Shown here piece after piece: positions 29,333 through 38,116 of a stretch of 64,000 bases of DNA. Each line of letters starts with the position of its first letter. The first letter of the stretch is position 1. This stretch comes from Microbacterium oryzae. GTDB lineage: Bacteria > Actinomycetota > Actinomycetes > Actinomycetales > Microbacteriaceae. A program made the translations under genes and the position numbers. Under the pieces are notes generated by a model. It did not search any database. It saw only the letters and a program-made list of their open reading frames with translations, and was not told where the DNA came from. The stretch lies in the NCBI RefSeq assembly GCF_030406385.1, contig NZ_JAUEPM010000009.1, positions 1 to 64,000 on the forward strand, read 5' to 3'.

Positions 29333-30271
29333 TCAGAATGCGGCGGTCTTGCGCAGTGGGATGCCCGCCTCGCGCAGGACGGCGAGCACGGTCTCGTGCT
29401 CGTTGAAGGCGTACAGGTGGATGCCCGGGGCGCCGCCCGCGAGCACCTCGCGCGCGAGCCGCGCGGCGTAGGCGACGCCCACCTCGCGACGGCCGGCCGC
29501 GGTGGGCTCGACCTCGAGGTCGACCGACAGGTCGGCCGGCAGCGGCTCCCCCGTCAGCTCCAGCATCCGGGCGAGCTTGCCGGGGGAGGTCACCGGCATG
29601 ATGCCGGGGAGGATCGGGATGACCACGCCGGCCGCGCGAGCGCGGTCGACGAACCGCAGGTAGTCCTCCGCGTGGAAGAACAGCTGCGTGATCGCGGCGT
29701 CGGCTCCCGCGGCCTGCTTGGCGAGGAGCGCGTCGATGTGCTCGCGCGGGTGCCGCGAGCGCGGATGCCCGTTGGGGAACGCGGCGACCGTCGTGCGCGC
29801 ACGCGGACGCGGGTCCACGCGAGCGGCTTCCGGATGGCCGGGGATCGTCGTCTCGCTGTACGGCGCCCGCTCTGCCTGCACGCGATGGATGAGCTGGACG
29901 AGCTCGGCGGAGGTGGTGAGGTCGCCGAGGAACGCATCGCCCTCCGCCTTGCCGATGGGCGGATCGCCGCGCAGCGCGAGGAACCGCAGCACGCCCGCGT
30001 CGAGGAACTCGCGGATATGGGCGCTCGCGGTGGCGTAGTCGTTGCCCACGCAGGTGAGGTGCGCGAGGGGCTCCACGTCGGTGTTCTCGCGGATCCAGCG
30101 CAGCACCCGCAGGGACTCCCCGCCCGTCGAGCCGCCCACGCCGTACGTCACCGAGAGGAACTCCGGCCCCGCCGCCGCGAGGCAGCGGATGGTCTCCTCG
30201 AGGGCCGCCGTGCGCGACGGCGTCCGCGGGGGATACAGCTCGAAAGAGAACGGCGTGGCCGACGACTCCAT
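29333..30271 (-). CDS. metF: Methylenetetrahydrofolate reductase
   Basis: Flavin-dependent reduction of methylene- to methyl-tetrahydrofolate, the donor for MetE. The 312-residue barrel begins FSFELYPPRT (8-17) and has LSVTYGVGGS (42-51) and the LRGDPP stretch near 107. The ATG at 30271 is chosen for the GGGGGAG ribosome site and the family N-terminus; a longer in-frame ATG adds an unconserved basic extension. The 142-nt region between it and the divergent peptidase gene contains TACCTT (minus strand) as a weak -10 candidate. Confidence 0.95.
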   Translation of the reverse strand: MESSATPFSFELYPPRTPSRTAALEETIRCLAAAGPEFLSVTYGVGGSTGGESLRVLRWIRENTDVEPLAHLTCVGNDYATASAHIREFLDAGVLRFLALRGDPPIGKAEGDAFLGDLTTSAELVQLIHRVQAERAPYSETTIPGHPEAARVDPRPRARTTVAAFPNGHPRSRHPREHIDALLAKQAAGADAAITQLFFHAEDYLRFVDRARAAGVVIPILPGIMPVTSPGKLARMLELTGEPLPADLSVDLEVEPTAAGRREVGVAYAARLAREVLAGGAPGIHLYAFNEHETVLAVLREAGIPLRKTAAF

Positions 30272-30413
30272 GCTTCTCCCCCGTGCTTCCCGTCGCCGCG
30301 GCGACTGCGTCCCTGGGCGGTGCCCGGCCTTTTCCGGAAAGGTAGCCCGCCCCACTCCGGTGAGGGAGATCTGTGACGCCCCGTGTCATCGGGAGCCGGT
30401 TACCGTGGTGGGC

Positions 30414-32396
30414 ATGGTGCAGACGCTTCCGTTCGGCTCATGGCCGTCGCCGATCTCCGCCCGTGACATCGCCGGCAACGCGCCGCGGCTGGGAGACGCT
30501 CGATTCGTCGGCGACGACGTCTGGTGGGCCGAGGGCGTCGCCGCCGAGGGCGGGAGGACCGCCGTGCTGCGCGCGAGCGACGGGGGGCGCGTGCTGCCCG
30601 CGCCGTGGAGCGCGCGCTCGCGCGTGCACGAGTACGGCGGCGGCGCGTGGACGGCCGACGACTCGGGCGGGCTCCTCTTCGTCGAGCAGTCCGACCAGCG
30701 CATCCATCTCCTCGCCGAGGGGGCGGACCCCGTTCCCCTCACCCCCGCCGACGCCGGCATGGCGTTCGGCGATCTCGTCCTGGCGGATGGTCGGCTGTGG
30801 GCGGTCCGTGAGACGCAGAGCGGCGAGGGGGCACCGCGACGCGACATCGTCGTCGTCCCGCTGGACGGCAGCGCCGCGACGGATGCGTCCGCCATCCGCG
30901 GCGTGGTGTCGGGGAGCGATTTCGTGGCCTATCCCACACCGCGCGGCGACCGGCTCGCATGGGTCGCGTGGGACCATCCGGACATGCCGTGGGACGCCGC
31001 GGAGCTGCGGCTCGGTCGCATCGAGTCGGATGGCCGGGTGCGGGAGTGGACGACGCTCGCCGGCGGACGACGGGCGTGGGAGTCGCAGGACGTGTCGGCG
31101 CTGCAGCCGCAGTGGACCTCGGACGACGACCTCCTCTTCGTCTCCGATCCGCCCATCTGCGAGGGCGGACCCGCGCGCTGGAACCTGCGGCGCGCGCGTC
31201 TGCCGGCCGGCGAGACGGCCGTGGTGGAGTCGATCCTCCCCGCCGACGCCGACACCGGCGGTCCGCTCTGGAACCTCGGCACGCGCTGGTACGCCCCGCT
31301 CGACGACGGCCGCGTGCTCGCCGTGCAGACGAACGGACGCGATCGCCTCGTGGTCGTCTCCCCCGACACCCGCGCCGTGACCGAGCTCGAGACCCCGCTC
31401 GCCCAGGTCCTCGTGAAGGACGTCCGCGGGTCGCGCGTGCTGCTCTCCGGCGCGGGTCCGCGCACCCCGGGCGGCATCTGGCTGCTGGACGTCGACGCGC
31501 GCACGGTCACCCCGGTGCGGGGCGGCGAGACGGACCTCGCCCTCGCCTGGATGCCCGAGGCGCTGCCGCTGACCTTCCCCGGCCCTCACGGCGAGGTGCA
31601 TGCCTTCGCGTACCCGCCGACGAACCCCGAGGTCACCGCCCCCGAGGGTGAGCTGCCGCCGTATCTCGCGCTCGTGCACGGCGGGCCGACCGCCCATGTC
31701 GCCGGCGACCTCTCCCTCGCGGTCGCGTACTTCACGAGCCGCGGGATCGGCGTCCTCGACGTCAACTACGGCGGCTCGACGGGCTACGGACGCTCCTACC
31801 GCGAGCGCCTGCAGGGCGGATGGGGCGTCGTCGACGTCGACGACGTGGCTGCCGCCGCACGCGGGATGGCGGAGTCGGGCTTCGCAGACCCCGCGCGCCT
31901 GGCCATCCGGGGCGGGTCGGCCGGCGGATGGACCGTCCTGTGCGCGCTCGCCGACACCGACGTCTTCGCCGCCGGAATCAGCCGCTACGGCGTGGCCGAC
32001 CTGCGCATGCTCGTCGCCGAGACGCACGACTTCGAGGCTCGCTACATCGACAAGCTCGTGGGCCCGCTGCCGGAGGCCGTCGACCTCTACGAGAGCCGCT
32101 CGCCGCTGTCGCGGCCCGAGCTCCTGCGGACGCCGCTGCTCATCGAGCAGGGCGCGGATGACCCGGTCGTGCCGCCCTCTCAGGCGGAGGCGCTGCGCGA
32201 CGCGCTCGCGGCGAACGGCGTGCCGCACGCGTACCTCCTCTTCGAGGGTGAGTCGCACGGCTTCCGCGGCAGCGAGGCGATCGTGCGCTCGCTGGAGTCC
32301 GAGGTGGCGTTCCTGGGCGCGGTGCTGGGATTCGCCACGCCCGGCGTGCCGACGCTGGAGATCGAGGCGCTGTCGGCGCCCGACGGTACCGTCTGA
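30414..32396 (+). CDS. S9 family prolyl oligopeptidase
   Basis: Serine peptidase, 660 residues, without a signal peptide, so intracellular. The first ~410 residues look like a beta-propeller; the C-terminal alpha/beta-hydrolase domain carries GGSAGGW with S502, the acid in GADDPV (D582 or D583) and H615 in ESHGF. The ATG at 30414 is chosen because TACCGT (30401-30406) ends 7 nt before it, giving a leaderless start; an ATG far upstream (30042) lies antisense to metF and is rejected. The next gene begins 4 nt after the stop, so they form a unit. Substrates are unknown, probably short peptides. Confidence 0.88.
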   Translation: MVQTLPFGSWPSPISARDIAGNAPRLGDARFVGDDVWWAEGVAAEGGRTAVLRASDGGRVLPAPWSARSRVHEYGGGAWTADDSGGLLFVEQSDQRIHLLAEGADPVPLTPADAGMAFGDLVLADGRLWAVRETQSGEGAPRRDIVVVPLDGSAATDASAIRGVVSGSDFVAYPTPRGDRLAWVAWDHPDMPWDAAELRLGRIESDGRVREWTTLAGGRRAWESQDVSALQPQWTSDDDLLFVSDPPICEGGPARWNLRRARLPAGETAVVESILPADADTGGPLWNLGTRWYAPLDDGRVLAVQTNGRDRLVVVSPDTRAVTELETPLAQVLVKDVRGSRVLLSGAGPRTPGGIWLLDVDARTVTPVRGGETDLALAWMPEALPLTFPGPHGEVHAFAYPPTNPEVTAPEGELPPYLALVHGGPTAHVAGDLSLAVAYFTSRGIGVLDVNYGGSTGYGRSYRERLQGGWGVVDVDDVAAAARGMAESGFADPARLAIRGGSAGGWTVLCALADTDVFAAGISRYGVADLRMLVAETHDFEARYIDKLVGPLPEAVDLYESRSPLSRPELLRTPLLIEQGADDPVVPPSQAEALRDALAANGVPHAYLLFEGESHGFRGSEAIVRSLESEVAFLGAVLGFATPGVPTLEIEALSAPDGTV

Positions 32397-32400
32397 TCCC

Positions 32401-33165
32401 ATGGAGCTGACGGGGCTGGTCCTCGCCGCGATCGGCGGCGCCGATCTCGTGCGGGCGGGCGCGCCCCACCGCGTGCGCGCGGCGGGCGTGACCGTGGTGC
32501 TCATCGCGATCGCGCTGGCCGGCGCCGCGATCGGCGCCGACCCCGTCTCCTCGCTGCTGCTCGCGCTCGTGCCGGCGGCGGCCGCGCTCGGCTGGCTCGT
32601 GACGATGCGCGCCGACCACTCGCCGCTCGGGTTTCTCCCCGTCGTCTTCCTCGGGGCGCTCGCACTGGGGGCGTTCGCCTGGAGCCCGGCCACGATCGAC
32701 GCGACGGCCCGCTGGGGCGGCCGCGGCGCGGTGCCGGTGGCGCTCGTGCTCCTCGCGTTCGGCGGCGCGCTCTTCCTGCTCGAGTCGTCGAACCGAGTGG
32801 TGCGCACAGCGCTGCGCACGGAGGACGTGCCTGCCGACGGCGACGAGGCGCCGGGGCGCCGCCGGCTGTTCGGCCCGCGACCGGACGCCGAAGCCGTTTC
32901 CTCACGGGACGTGCACACGCTCCGCGGCGGACGGCTGATCGGACCGCTCGAGCGTCTCGTGCTCGGCGGGCTGCTGCTGGCCGGCGCCTACCCCGTCGTG
33001 GCGGCGCTCATCGCCGCCAAGGGCATCGTGCGCTTCCCGGAGATCTCCCGCGACCGCGACCGCGGCACGCAGGCGGAGTACTTCCTCGTCGGGAGCATGG
33101 TGAGCTGGGCGCTCGCCCTCGCGACGACCGCGCTGGTCTGGCTGGGTTCCGCCTCCCTCGGGTGA
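32401..33165 (+). CDS. Membrane protein with GRLIGPLER C-terminal motif
   Basis: A 254-residue membrane protein of unknown function. There are about six hydrophobic segments: four in the first 130 residues, a charged linker (about 135-175), then GRLIGPLERLVLGGLLL and IAAKGIVRFPEI before a final helix. The GRxIGxLER...AAKxIxRF pattern is shared with the C-terminal part of DUF3307-type proteins, which gives the family hint but not a job. It starts 4 nt after the S9 peptidase stop and ends inside a terminator hairpin. Confidence 0.7.
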   Translation: MELTGLVLAAIGGADLVRAGAPHRVRAAGVTVVLIAIALAGAAIGADPVSSLLLALVPAAAALGWLVTMRADHSPLGFLPVVFLGALALGAFAWSPATIDATARWGGRGAVPVALVLLAFGGALFLLESSNRVVRTALRTEDVPADGDEAPGRRRLFGPRPDAEAVSSRDVHTLRGGRLIGPLERLVLGGLLLAGAYPVVAALIAAKGIVRFPEISRDRDRGTQAEYFLVGSMVSWALALATTALVWLGSASLG

Positions 33166-33179
33166 GGGAGGCGGAACCC
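33144..33179. terminator. Terminator overlapping the stop of the membrane gene
   Basis: GGGTTCCGCCTCCCTC (33144-33159) pairs perfectly over 16 bp with 33164-33179 around GGGT. The left arm encodes the last residues of the membrane protein and the stop lies at 33163-33165; hflX ends at 33184 on the other strand. A bidirectional terminator with almost no intergenic DNA. Confidence 0.8.
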
Positions 33180-33183
33180 CCGC

Positions 33184-34707
33184 TCACTGCGCGCCGGCGA
33201 ACTGCTCAAGCTCGGCGGCCAGGCGCGGCGAGACGCGGACGTGCACGCGCGTGCCGCCGGACTCGTGCTCCTGCTCGAGGAAGATGCCCGTCTCGTGGAT
33301 GGCCGACAGGAGGTCGCCGCGCTCGTAGGGAACGAGCGCCCTCACCTCGACGGCCGGGACCGGCAGGGCGTCCTCGACGACCGCTCGCAGCTCGGCGACG
33401 CCCTCCCCGGTGCGGGAGGAGACGAAAACGGCGTCCGGCTCGAGGCCGCGCAGCACCATCCGCGTGTCGTCGTCGATGAGATCGGCCTTGTTGAAGACGA
33501 CGATCTCGCGGATGTCACGCGCCCCGACATCCGCCATCACATCGCGCACGGTCGCGATCTGCCCCGCCGGGTCGGGGTGATGGCCGTCGACGACGTGCAC
33601 GATGACGTCGGCGTCGGCGACCTCCTCCAGCGTGGAGCGGAACGCCTCGACGAGCTGGTGCGGCAGGTTGCGGACGAACCCGACGGTGTCGGCGAACGTG
33701 AACACGCGGCCGTCCGCGGTCTCGGTGCGGCGCACGGTGGCGTCCAGCGTCGCGAACAGCGCGTTCTCCACGAGGACGCCGGCGCTCGTCAGCCGGTTCA
33801 GCAGCGAGGACTTGCCGGCGTTGGTGTAGCCGGCGATCGCGACCGACGGGATGGTGTTGCGCTTGCGCTCGGACCGCTTGGCGTCGCGCGCCGGCGCGAA
33901 TTCCTTGATCTGCTTGCGCAGCTGCGCCATGCGCGTGCGGATGCGACGGCGGTCGAGCTCGATCTTCGTCTCACCGGGTCCACGTGAACCCATGCCGGCC
34001 CCGCCGGCGCCGACCTGGCCGCCGGCCTGGCGGCTCATCGACTCGCCCCAGCCGCGGAGGCGCGGCAGGAGGTACTCGAGCTGCGCGAGCTCGACCTGGG
34101 CCTTGCCCTCCCGGGTCTTGGCGTGCTGCGCGAAGATGTCGAGGATCACCGCGGTGCGGTCGATGACCTTCACCTTGATGGCGTCCTCCAGCGCGCGACG
34201 CTGGCTCGGTGCGAGCTCGGTGTCGGCGATGACGGTGTCGGCGCCGACGGACATGACGATGTCCTTCAGCTCCTCCGCCTTGCCGCGCCCCACGTAGGTC
34301 GCGGGGTCCGGGTGCGGGCGGCGCTGCAGCACGCCGTCGAGCACGGTCGAGCCGGCGGTCTCCGCCAGGGCGGCGAGCTCGCGCAGCGAATTCTCCGCGT
34401 CGACGAGCGAGCCCTGCGCGTAGACGCCCACGAGGACGACGTTCTCGAGGCGCAGCTGCCGGTACTCGACCTCGGTGACGTCCTCGAGCTCCGTCGAGAG
34501 GCCCGGTACGCGACGCAGCGCATGGCGCGCCTCGAGGTCCCACTGCTCGCCGTCGGTGGTCGAACCGGCGGCGGTTCCCGCATCCTGCAGCGCCTGCGCG
34601 CCGCCGAAGATGCGGACTCCCGAGCGCGATTCGGCGTGCGAGAGCACGCGGTCGACCGGATCCGACATCGGATCGGTCTGCACATCGGGATCGATGGTGT
34701 CTGTCAA
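33184..34707 (-). CDS. hflX: GTPase HflX
   Basis: Ribosome-associated GTPase that rescues or splits stalled 70S ribosomes. The 507-residue protein has the N-terminal HflX domain (with YVGRGKAEEL near 139-148), a coiled linker with GSRGPGETKIELDRRRI, and a GTPase domain with GYTNAGKSS (G1), DTVGF (G3) and NKAD (G4). The start is TTG at 34707, chosen because GAAAGG lies about 8 nt upstream; an ATG 13 codons in is the alternative and lacks a ribosome site. In Mycobacterium hflX follows dapF; here lysE/lysG and a methyltransferase intervene. Confidence 0.94.
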   Translation of the reverse strand: MTDTIDPDVQTDPMSDPVDRVLSHAESRSGVRIFGGAQALQDAGTAAGSTTDGEQWDLEARHALRRVPGLSTELEDVTEVEYRQLRLENVVLVGVYAQGSLVDAENSLRELAALAETAGSTVLDGVLQRRPHPDPATYVGRGKAEELKDIVMSVGADTVIADTELAPSQRRALEDAIKVKVIDRTAVILDIFAQHAKTREGKAQVELAQLEYLLPRLRGWGESMSRQAGGQVGAGGAGMGSRGPGETKIELDRRRIRTRMAQLRKQIKEFAPARDAKRSERKRNTIPSVAIAGYTNAGKSSLLNRLTSAGVLVENALFATLDATVRRTETADGRVFTFADTVGFVRNLPHQLVEAFRSTLEEVADADVIVHVVDGHHPDPAGQIATVRDVMADVGARDIREIVVFNKADLIDDDTRMVLRGLEPDAVFVSSRTGEGVAELRAVVEDALPVPAVEVRALVPYERGDLLSAIHETGIFLEQEHESGGTRVHVRVSPRLAAELEQFAGAQ

Positions 34708-34830
34708 AGGGTGCCTTTCTGAGGTTTTCCGTGGCCGACGGGCGCCGGCCGAAGGGGAGCCGCGTCGGCTGAGCCTTTCAGGATACAGCCGGCACGGCGT
34801 CCGAGGAAGGGGGCGTCTCGCCCGCTCCTG

Positions 34831-34860
34831 TTCACGGAGCGGCGCTCCCTCCGGTAATCT
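34831..34860 (+). promoter_or_regulatory. Candidate promoter of the RsmC-like gene
   Basis: TTCACG (34831-34836) and TAATCT (34855-34860) are 18 nt apart and the ATG follows 8 nt after the -10, as in a leaderless message. The spacer holds a GGAGC-GGC-GCTCC dyad, a possible repressor site. Confidence 0.5.
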
Positions 34861-34868
34861 CGGGGATC

Positions 34869-35492
34869 ATGGGGGACCACTACTTCAGCGCGAATCCCTC
34901 CGCGCCCGAACAGCTCCGCCGCATCGCCGTGACCCTGGCCGACCGCGATGTCGAGGTGACCACCGCGGGCGGAGTGTTCAGCCCCGATCACGTCGATACC
35001 GGCACGCGGGTGCTGCTGGCGAATGCTCCCGAACCCCCGGCGGGTGGCGACTTCCTCGATCTCGGCGCCGGATGGGGGCCGATCTCGCTGAGCCTCGCCA
35101 TGCTGTCGCCGCGCGCCCGGGTCTGGGCGGTCGACGTCAACGAGCGCGCTCTCGATCTCGTCCGACGCAATGCCGATGATCTCGGCCTCGAGAATGTCAA
35201 CGCCGTGCGGCCCGAGGATGTTCCCGCGGATGTCTCCTTCCGCACCATCTGGTCGAACCCGCCCATCCGCGTGGGCAAGTCCGTCCTCCATGAGCTGATG
35301 GAGACCTGGCTGCCGCGGCTGGCCGAGCGCAGCGACGCGTACCTCGTCGTGCAGCGGAACCTCGGATCCGACTCCCTGCATCGCTGGCTGGAGGCGACGC
35401 TCGAGGACGGCTTCAGCGTGCATCGCCATGCCACCTCGAAGGGCTTCCGCGTGCTTCGGGTGCGACACCAGGGGTCGGGCGCTCAGGCGTGA
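34869..35492 (+). CDS. RsmC-like class I SAM methyltransferase
   Basis: A 207-residue single-domain methyltransferase of the MTS (RsmC/RlmG C-domain) group that methylates 16S or 23S rRNA guanines. SAM-binding motif I LDLGAGWGPISLSLA (64-78), acidic motif II VDVNERAL, and the catalytic NPPIR near 130 are visible. It lacks the N-terminal half of E. coli RsmC, as actinobacterial members do. It is monocistronic and converges with lysG. The exact rRNA target is not known. Confidence 0.87.
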   Translation: MGDHYFSANPSAPEQLRRIAVTLADRDVEVTTAGGVFSPDHVDTGTRVLLANAPEPPAGGDFLDLGAGWGPISLSLAMLSPRARVWAVDVNERALDLVRRNADDLGLENVNAVRPEDVPADVSFRTIWSNPPIRVGKSVLHELMETWLPRLAERSDAYLVVQRNLGSDSLHRWLEATLEDGFSVHRHATSKGFRVLRVRHQGSGAQA

Positions 35493-35495
35493 TCG

Positions 35496-35511
35496 CGGAG
35501 CGCGAGCTCCG
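35496..35511. terminator. Short hairpin between convergent genes
   Basis: CGGAGC-GCGA-GCTCCG forms a 6-bp stem with a GNRA-type tetraloop, 3 nt after the methyltransferase stop, in the 41-nt gap before the lysG stop. It is the only terminator candidate there and is weak. Confidence 0.4.
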
Positions 35512-35533
35512 TCCGGTCTTCGGGCCGGTTCCC

Positions 35534-36427
35534 TCAGCTCCGCTCGGGCGGCAGCGCCGCGCGTGCCGCGGTGACGACGGCGTCGCGGATGGCCGTGAGC
35601 AGGGGTGAACGCAGGTTCCACTGCTGCCAGTACAGCGGCACGCGCAGGCGCGGCTCCCCGAGCTTCACGAGGAGCCCTGCTTCGAGCCCCGGCTTGGACT
35701 GCAGCGGAGGCAGCATGCCCCAGCCCAGTCCGAGCCGCACGGCGGCGGCGTAGTCCTCCGAGGCCGGCACGTAATGGCGCGGCGCCGTCGTCGGGTCGAC
35801 GCCCTGCGCCCGCAGCCACGAGGACTGCACATCGTCGGCGCGGTCGAAGTCGATGAGCGGCGCGCCGGCGAGTGCTTGCGGCGTCACGCCGTCGGGCAGC
35901 CAGCGCGTCAGGTACCCGGGCGTCGCGACCGCGTCGTAGATGGTGTCGCCGAGCGCGGTGACCGTGCATCCGGCGATCGGCTCGCGCTGCGATGTCACCG
36001 CCGCCATCACCGTTCCCGCCTCGAGGAGCGCGGCCGTGCGGTCCTCGTCCTCTCGGCGCAGCTCGAAGGTCACGTCGTGCGTGCGGGTGACCGGCTCCAG
36101 GCCGGGAAGCAGCCAGGTGGCGAGCGAGTCGGCGTTCACGGCGATCGGAACCCGCGCGAGCCCCGGGCCCTCGAGGCCGAGTGCCACCGCCGCTTCGTGT
36201 GCGAGCAGCGCGTACTGCCGCGCCAGGCGGACGACGACCGCCCCTGCCTCGGTCGCCTGGGCAGGCCGCGAGCGCACGATGAGCACGCGCCCCAGCTGCG
36301 CCTCGAGCGCCCGCAGCCGCTGACTCACGGCGGACGGCGTGATCTGCAGAGCGCGGGCGGCTGCGTCGAGGCTCCCCTCCGCCACGATCGCGGCGACCGT
36401 GGCGGCGAGCTCGGGAGGCACGTTCAT
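35534..36427 (-). CDS. lysG: LysR-type regulator, ArgP/LysG family
   Basis: Transcription factor that activates the divergent lysine/arginine exporter when basic amino acids accumulate. The 297-residue protein has the N-terminal winged HTH with AARALQITPSAVSQRLRALEAQLG (about 21-44) and a C-terminal effector domain of the ArgP type. The ATG (36425-36427) lies inside a 17-bp perfect dyad, and TAAGCT six nt upstream suggests a leaderless mRNA, so binding there should block its own expression. Divergence from lysE, as in Corynebacterium, supports the assignment. Confidence 0.9.
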   Translation of the reverse strand: MNVPPELAATVAAIVAEGSLDAAARALQITPSAVSQRLRALEAQLGRVLIVRSRPAQATEAGAVVVRLARQYALLAHEAAVALGLEGPGLARVPIAVNADSLATWLLPGLEPVTRTHDVTFELRREDEDRTAALLEAGTVMAAVTSQREPIAGCTVTALGDTIYDAVATPGYLTRWLPDGVTPQALAGAPLIDFDRADDVQSSWLRAQGVDPTTAPRHYVPASEDYAAAVRLGLGWGMLPPLQSKPGLEAGLLVKLGEPRLRVPLYWQQWNLRSPLLTAIRDAVVTAARAALPPERS

Positions 36428-36441
36428 AAGCTCAGCTTATG
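36425..36441. promoter_or_regulatory. Candidate LysG operator between lysG and lysE
   Basis: CATAAGCTCAGCTTATG is a perfect 7+3+7 dyad and contains T-N11-A (36427-36439), the LysR-family core. It overlaps both the lysG start codon and its -10 TAAGCT, and lies 62-78 nt before the lysE start. Another TAGTAT (36457-36462) nearby is an alternative lysE -10. Confidence 0.7.
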
Positions 36442-36466
36442 GTGCTTCAGAATCCTTAGTATGGCT

Positions 36467-36495
36467 TTTGTCGCGGCCGCGCGGGCGAGTAGCGT
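36467..36495 (+). promoter_or_regulatory. Candidate lysE promoter
   Basis: TTTGTC (36467-36472) and TAGCGT (36490-36495) are 17 nt apart, and GTG 36503 follows 7 nt after the -10. This fits a leaderless lysE message starting at the GTG and argues against the in-frame ATG at 36461. Confidence 0.45.
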
Positions 36496-36502
36496 CCGAT
36501 TC

Positions 36503-37204
36503 GTGCTCACCGCCCTGCTCGCCGGATTCGGCCTCAGCCTGTCCCTCATCGTCGCCCCCGGCGCACAGAACGTCTTCCTGCTGAAGATGGGCATCCGCCG
36601 CCAGCACGCGGTCGCGCTCGCGCTGACGTGCTTCGCCAGCGATGTCGTGCTGGTCTCGGCGGGTGTGGGCGGATTCGGCGTCGCCGTGCAGCACCTCCCC
36701 TGGCTCTTCCAGGCCGTGAAGTGGGCGGGCGTCGTCTTCCTCGCCGGATACGCCCTCAGCGCCGCGTGGCGCGCGCTGCGTCCGACCGGAGAGGCGATCT
36801 CGGTCTCCGGGGGCGCGCCCGTGGTCGGCGCGGCGGAGCGCACGGCCACGGCCGGACTCGCCGACGGCGAGACGACGACCACTGCGACCCTCACCCGGCC
36901 GCGCACGGTGGCGGCGACGCTGGCGCCCGCGCTGCTGTCCTGCCTCGCGATCACGTGGCTCAACCCTCACACGTATCTCGATACCGTCCTGCTGCTGGGG
37001 TCGATCTCCACGAGCTACGGCGCTGACCGCTGGGTCTTCGGCGTGGGCGCCATCCTCGGCAGCGGCGTCTGGTTCGCGTTCCTCACCGCGATGGCACGGG
37101 TCGCCGCGCGCTGGCTGCGCTCGCCCCGCTCATGGCGCGTGCTCGACGGCGTGATCGCGGTCGTGATGGCCGCTCTGGCGACCACGCTCGCGGTCGCCGG
37201 ATGA
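36503..37204 (+). CDS. lysE: LysE/ArgO-type basic amino acid exporter
   Basis: Exports lysine and arginine when they build up. The 233-residue polytopic protein has about six membrane helices, the N-terminal SLIVAPGAQNVFLLKMGIRR signature and the C-terminal LAITWLNPHTYLD motif. The charged loop between helix 3 and 4 (Thr/Ala-rich, about 95-140) is as in Corynebacterium LysE. GTG 36503 gives the standard length and matches the predicted transcription start; ATG 36461 would add 14 residues. It lies beside dapF, the last-but-one lysine-pathway step. Confidence 0.9.
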   Translation: MLTALLAGFGLSLSLIVAPGAQNVFLLKMGIRRQHAVALALTCFASDVVLVSAGVGGFGVAVQHLPWLFQAVKWAGVVFLAGYALSAAWRALRPTGEAISVSGGAPVVGAAERTATAGLADGETTTTATLTRPRTVAATLAPALLSCLAITWLNPHTYLDTVLLLGSISTSYGADRWVFGVGAILGSGVWFAFLTAMARVAARWLRSPRSWRVLDGVIAVVMAALATTLAVAG

Positions 37205-37234
37205 CCCGCGTCTGACGCGCTGGTCGCCGTGGGA

Positions 37235-38107
37235 TCAGGCGAGGGCCACGACGCCGGAGAAGACGAGGACGGCCGGCCCCGAGAGGGCGACGTGCTCGCC
37301 CTCCTCGGTGGGGAACATCCGCACGCCGAGCGTGCCGCCCGGAACGTCGACGCGCCAGAAGTCGGGAGCGGCGGGCCCCGCCCAGTCCCGCACGGCGAGG
37401 GCGGCCGCGGCGGTGCCCGTGCCGCACGAGAGGGTCTCCCCCACACCCCGTTCGAAGACCCGCATGCGGATGCGGCCGATGCCGTCCTTCACGCCCTGCG
37501 GCACGACGAACTCGATATTCGCGCCGTGCGGCGGCTCGGGCTCGATGATCGGCTGCACGGTGAGGTCGAGGCCTGCGAGCTCCTCCTCGGAGGCGAGCGC
37601 CACGACGACGTGCGGATTGCCCAGATCGATGCCGAGCCCGGGCCGCGCCACCGGCAGCCCCTTCGCGCGCACCAGCGGGTCGCCCGGCTCAGCCCGCCAC
37701 CGACCGAGGTCGACCTGGAAGCCGGTCTCGCTGCGGGTGATGTCCTTCACGCCAGCACGCGTGCCGATGGGCAGCGTCGACCCGGCGGACAGGTCGGCGA
37801 GATCCGAGTCCAGCAGGTAGCGCGCGAAGACGCGCGTGCCGTTCCCGCACATCTCGGCGATCGAGCCGTCGGCGTTCCGATAGTCCATGAACCACTCGGC
37901 GGCCGGCTCCTCCGCCAGCGTCGCGGCGCCCTCGGGGAGCGCACGCGAGCGCACGACGCGCAGGAGGCCGTCCGCGCCGATGCCGAAGCGCCGGTCGCAC
38001 AGCGCCGCGACCTGGTCGGCGCTGAGGTCCAGCTCGCCGTCGGGATCGGCGACGATGACGAAGTCGTTGCCCGTGCCGTGGCCCTTGGTGAACTGGATCT
38101 CCGCCAT
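37235..38107 (-). CDS. dapF: Diaminopimelate epimerase
   Basis: Converts LL- to meso-diaminopimelate for lysine and peptidoglycan. The 290-residue protein has the two catalytic cysteines, C87 in EMCGNGTR and C228 in LSCGTGTAA. It lies 9 nt after miaA in the miaB-miaA-dapF order conserved in actinobacteria. It converges with lysE across a 30-nt gap without an obvious terminator. Confidence 0.97.
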   Translation of the reverse strand: MAEIQFTKGHGTGNDFVIVADPDGELDLSADQVAALCDRRFGIGADGLLRVVRSRALPEGAATLAEEPAAEWFMDYRNADGSIAEMCGNGTRVFARYLLDSDLADLSAGSTLPIGTRAGVKDITRSETGFQVDLGRWRAEPGDPLVRAKGLPVARPGLGIDLGNPHVVVALASEEELAGLDLTVQPIIEPEPPHGANIEFVVPQGVKDGIGRIRMRVFERGVGETLSCGTGTAAAALAVRDWAGPAAPDFWRVDVPGGTLGVRMFPTEEGEHVALSGPAVLVFSGVVALA

Positions 38108-38116
38108 CCCCTCAGT

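Noticed and set aside
30272..30413. Riboswitch before metF (SAM or cobalamin type)
   Set aside because: No recognisable conserved core or P1 pairing was found; only a short GC-rich spacer between divergent genes.
30042..30413. Upstream ATG for the S9 peptidase
   Set aside because: The extension would be antisense to metF and would lie before the -10 at 30401-30406.
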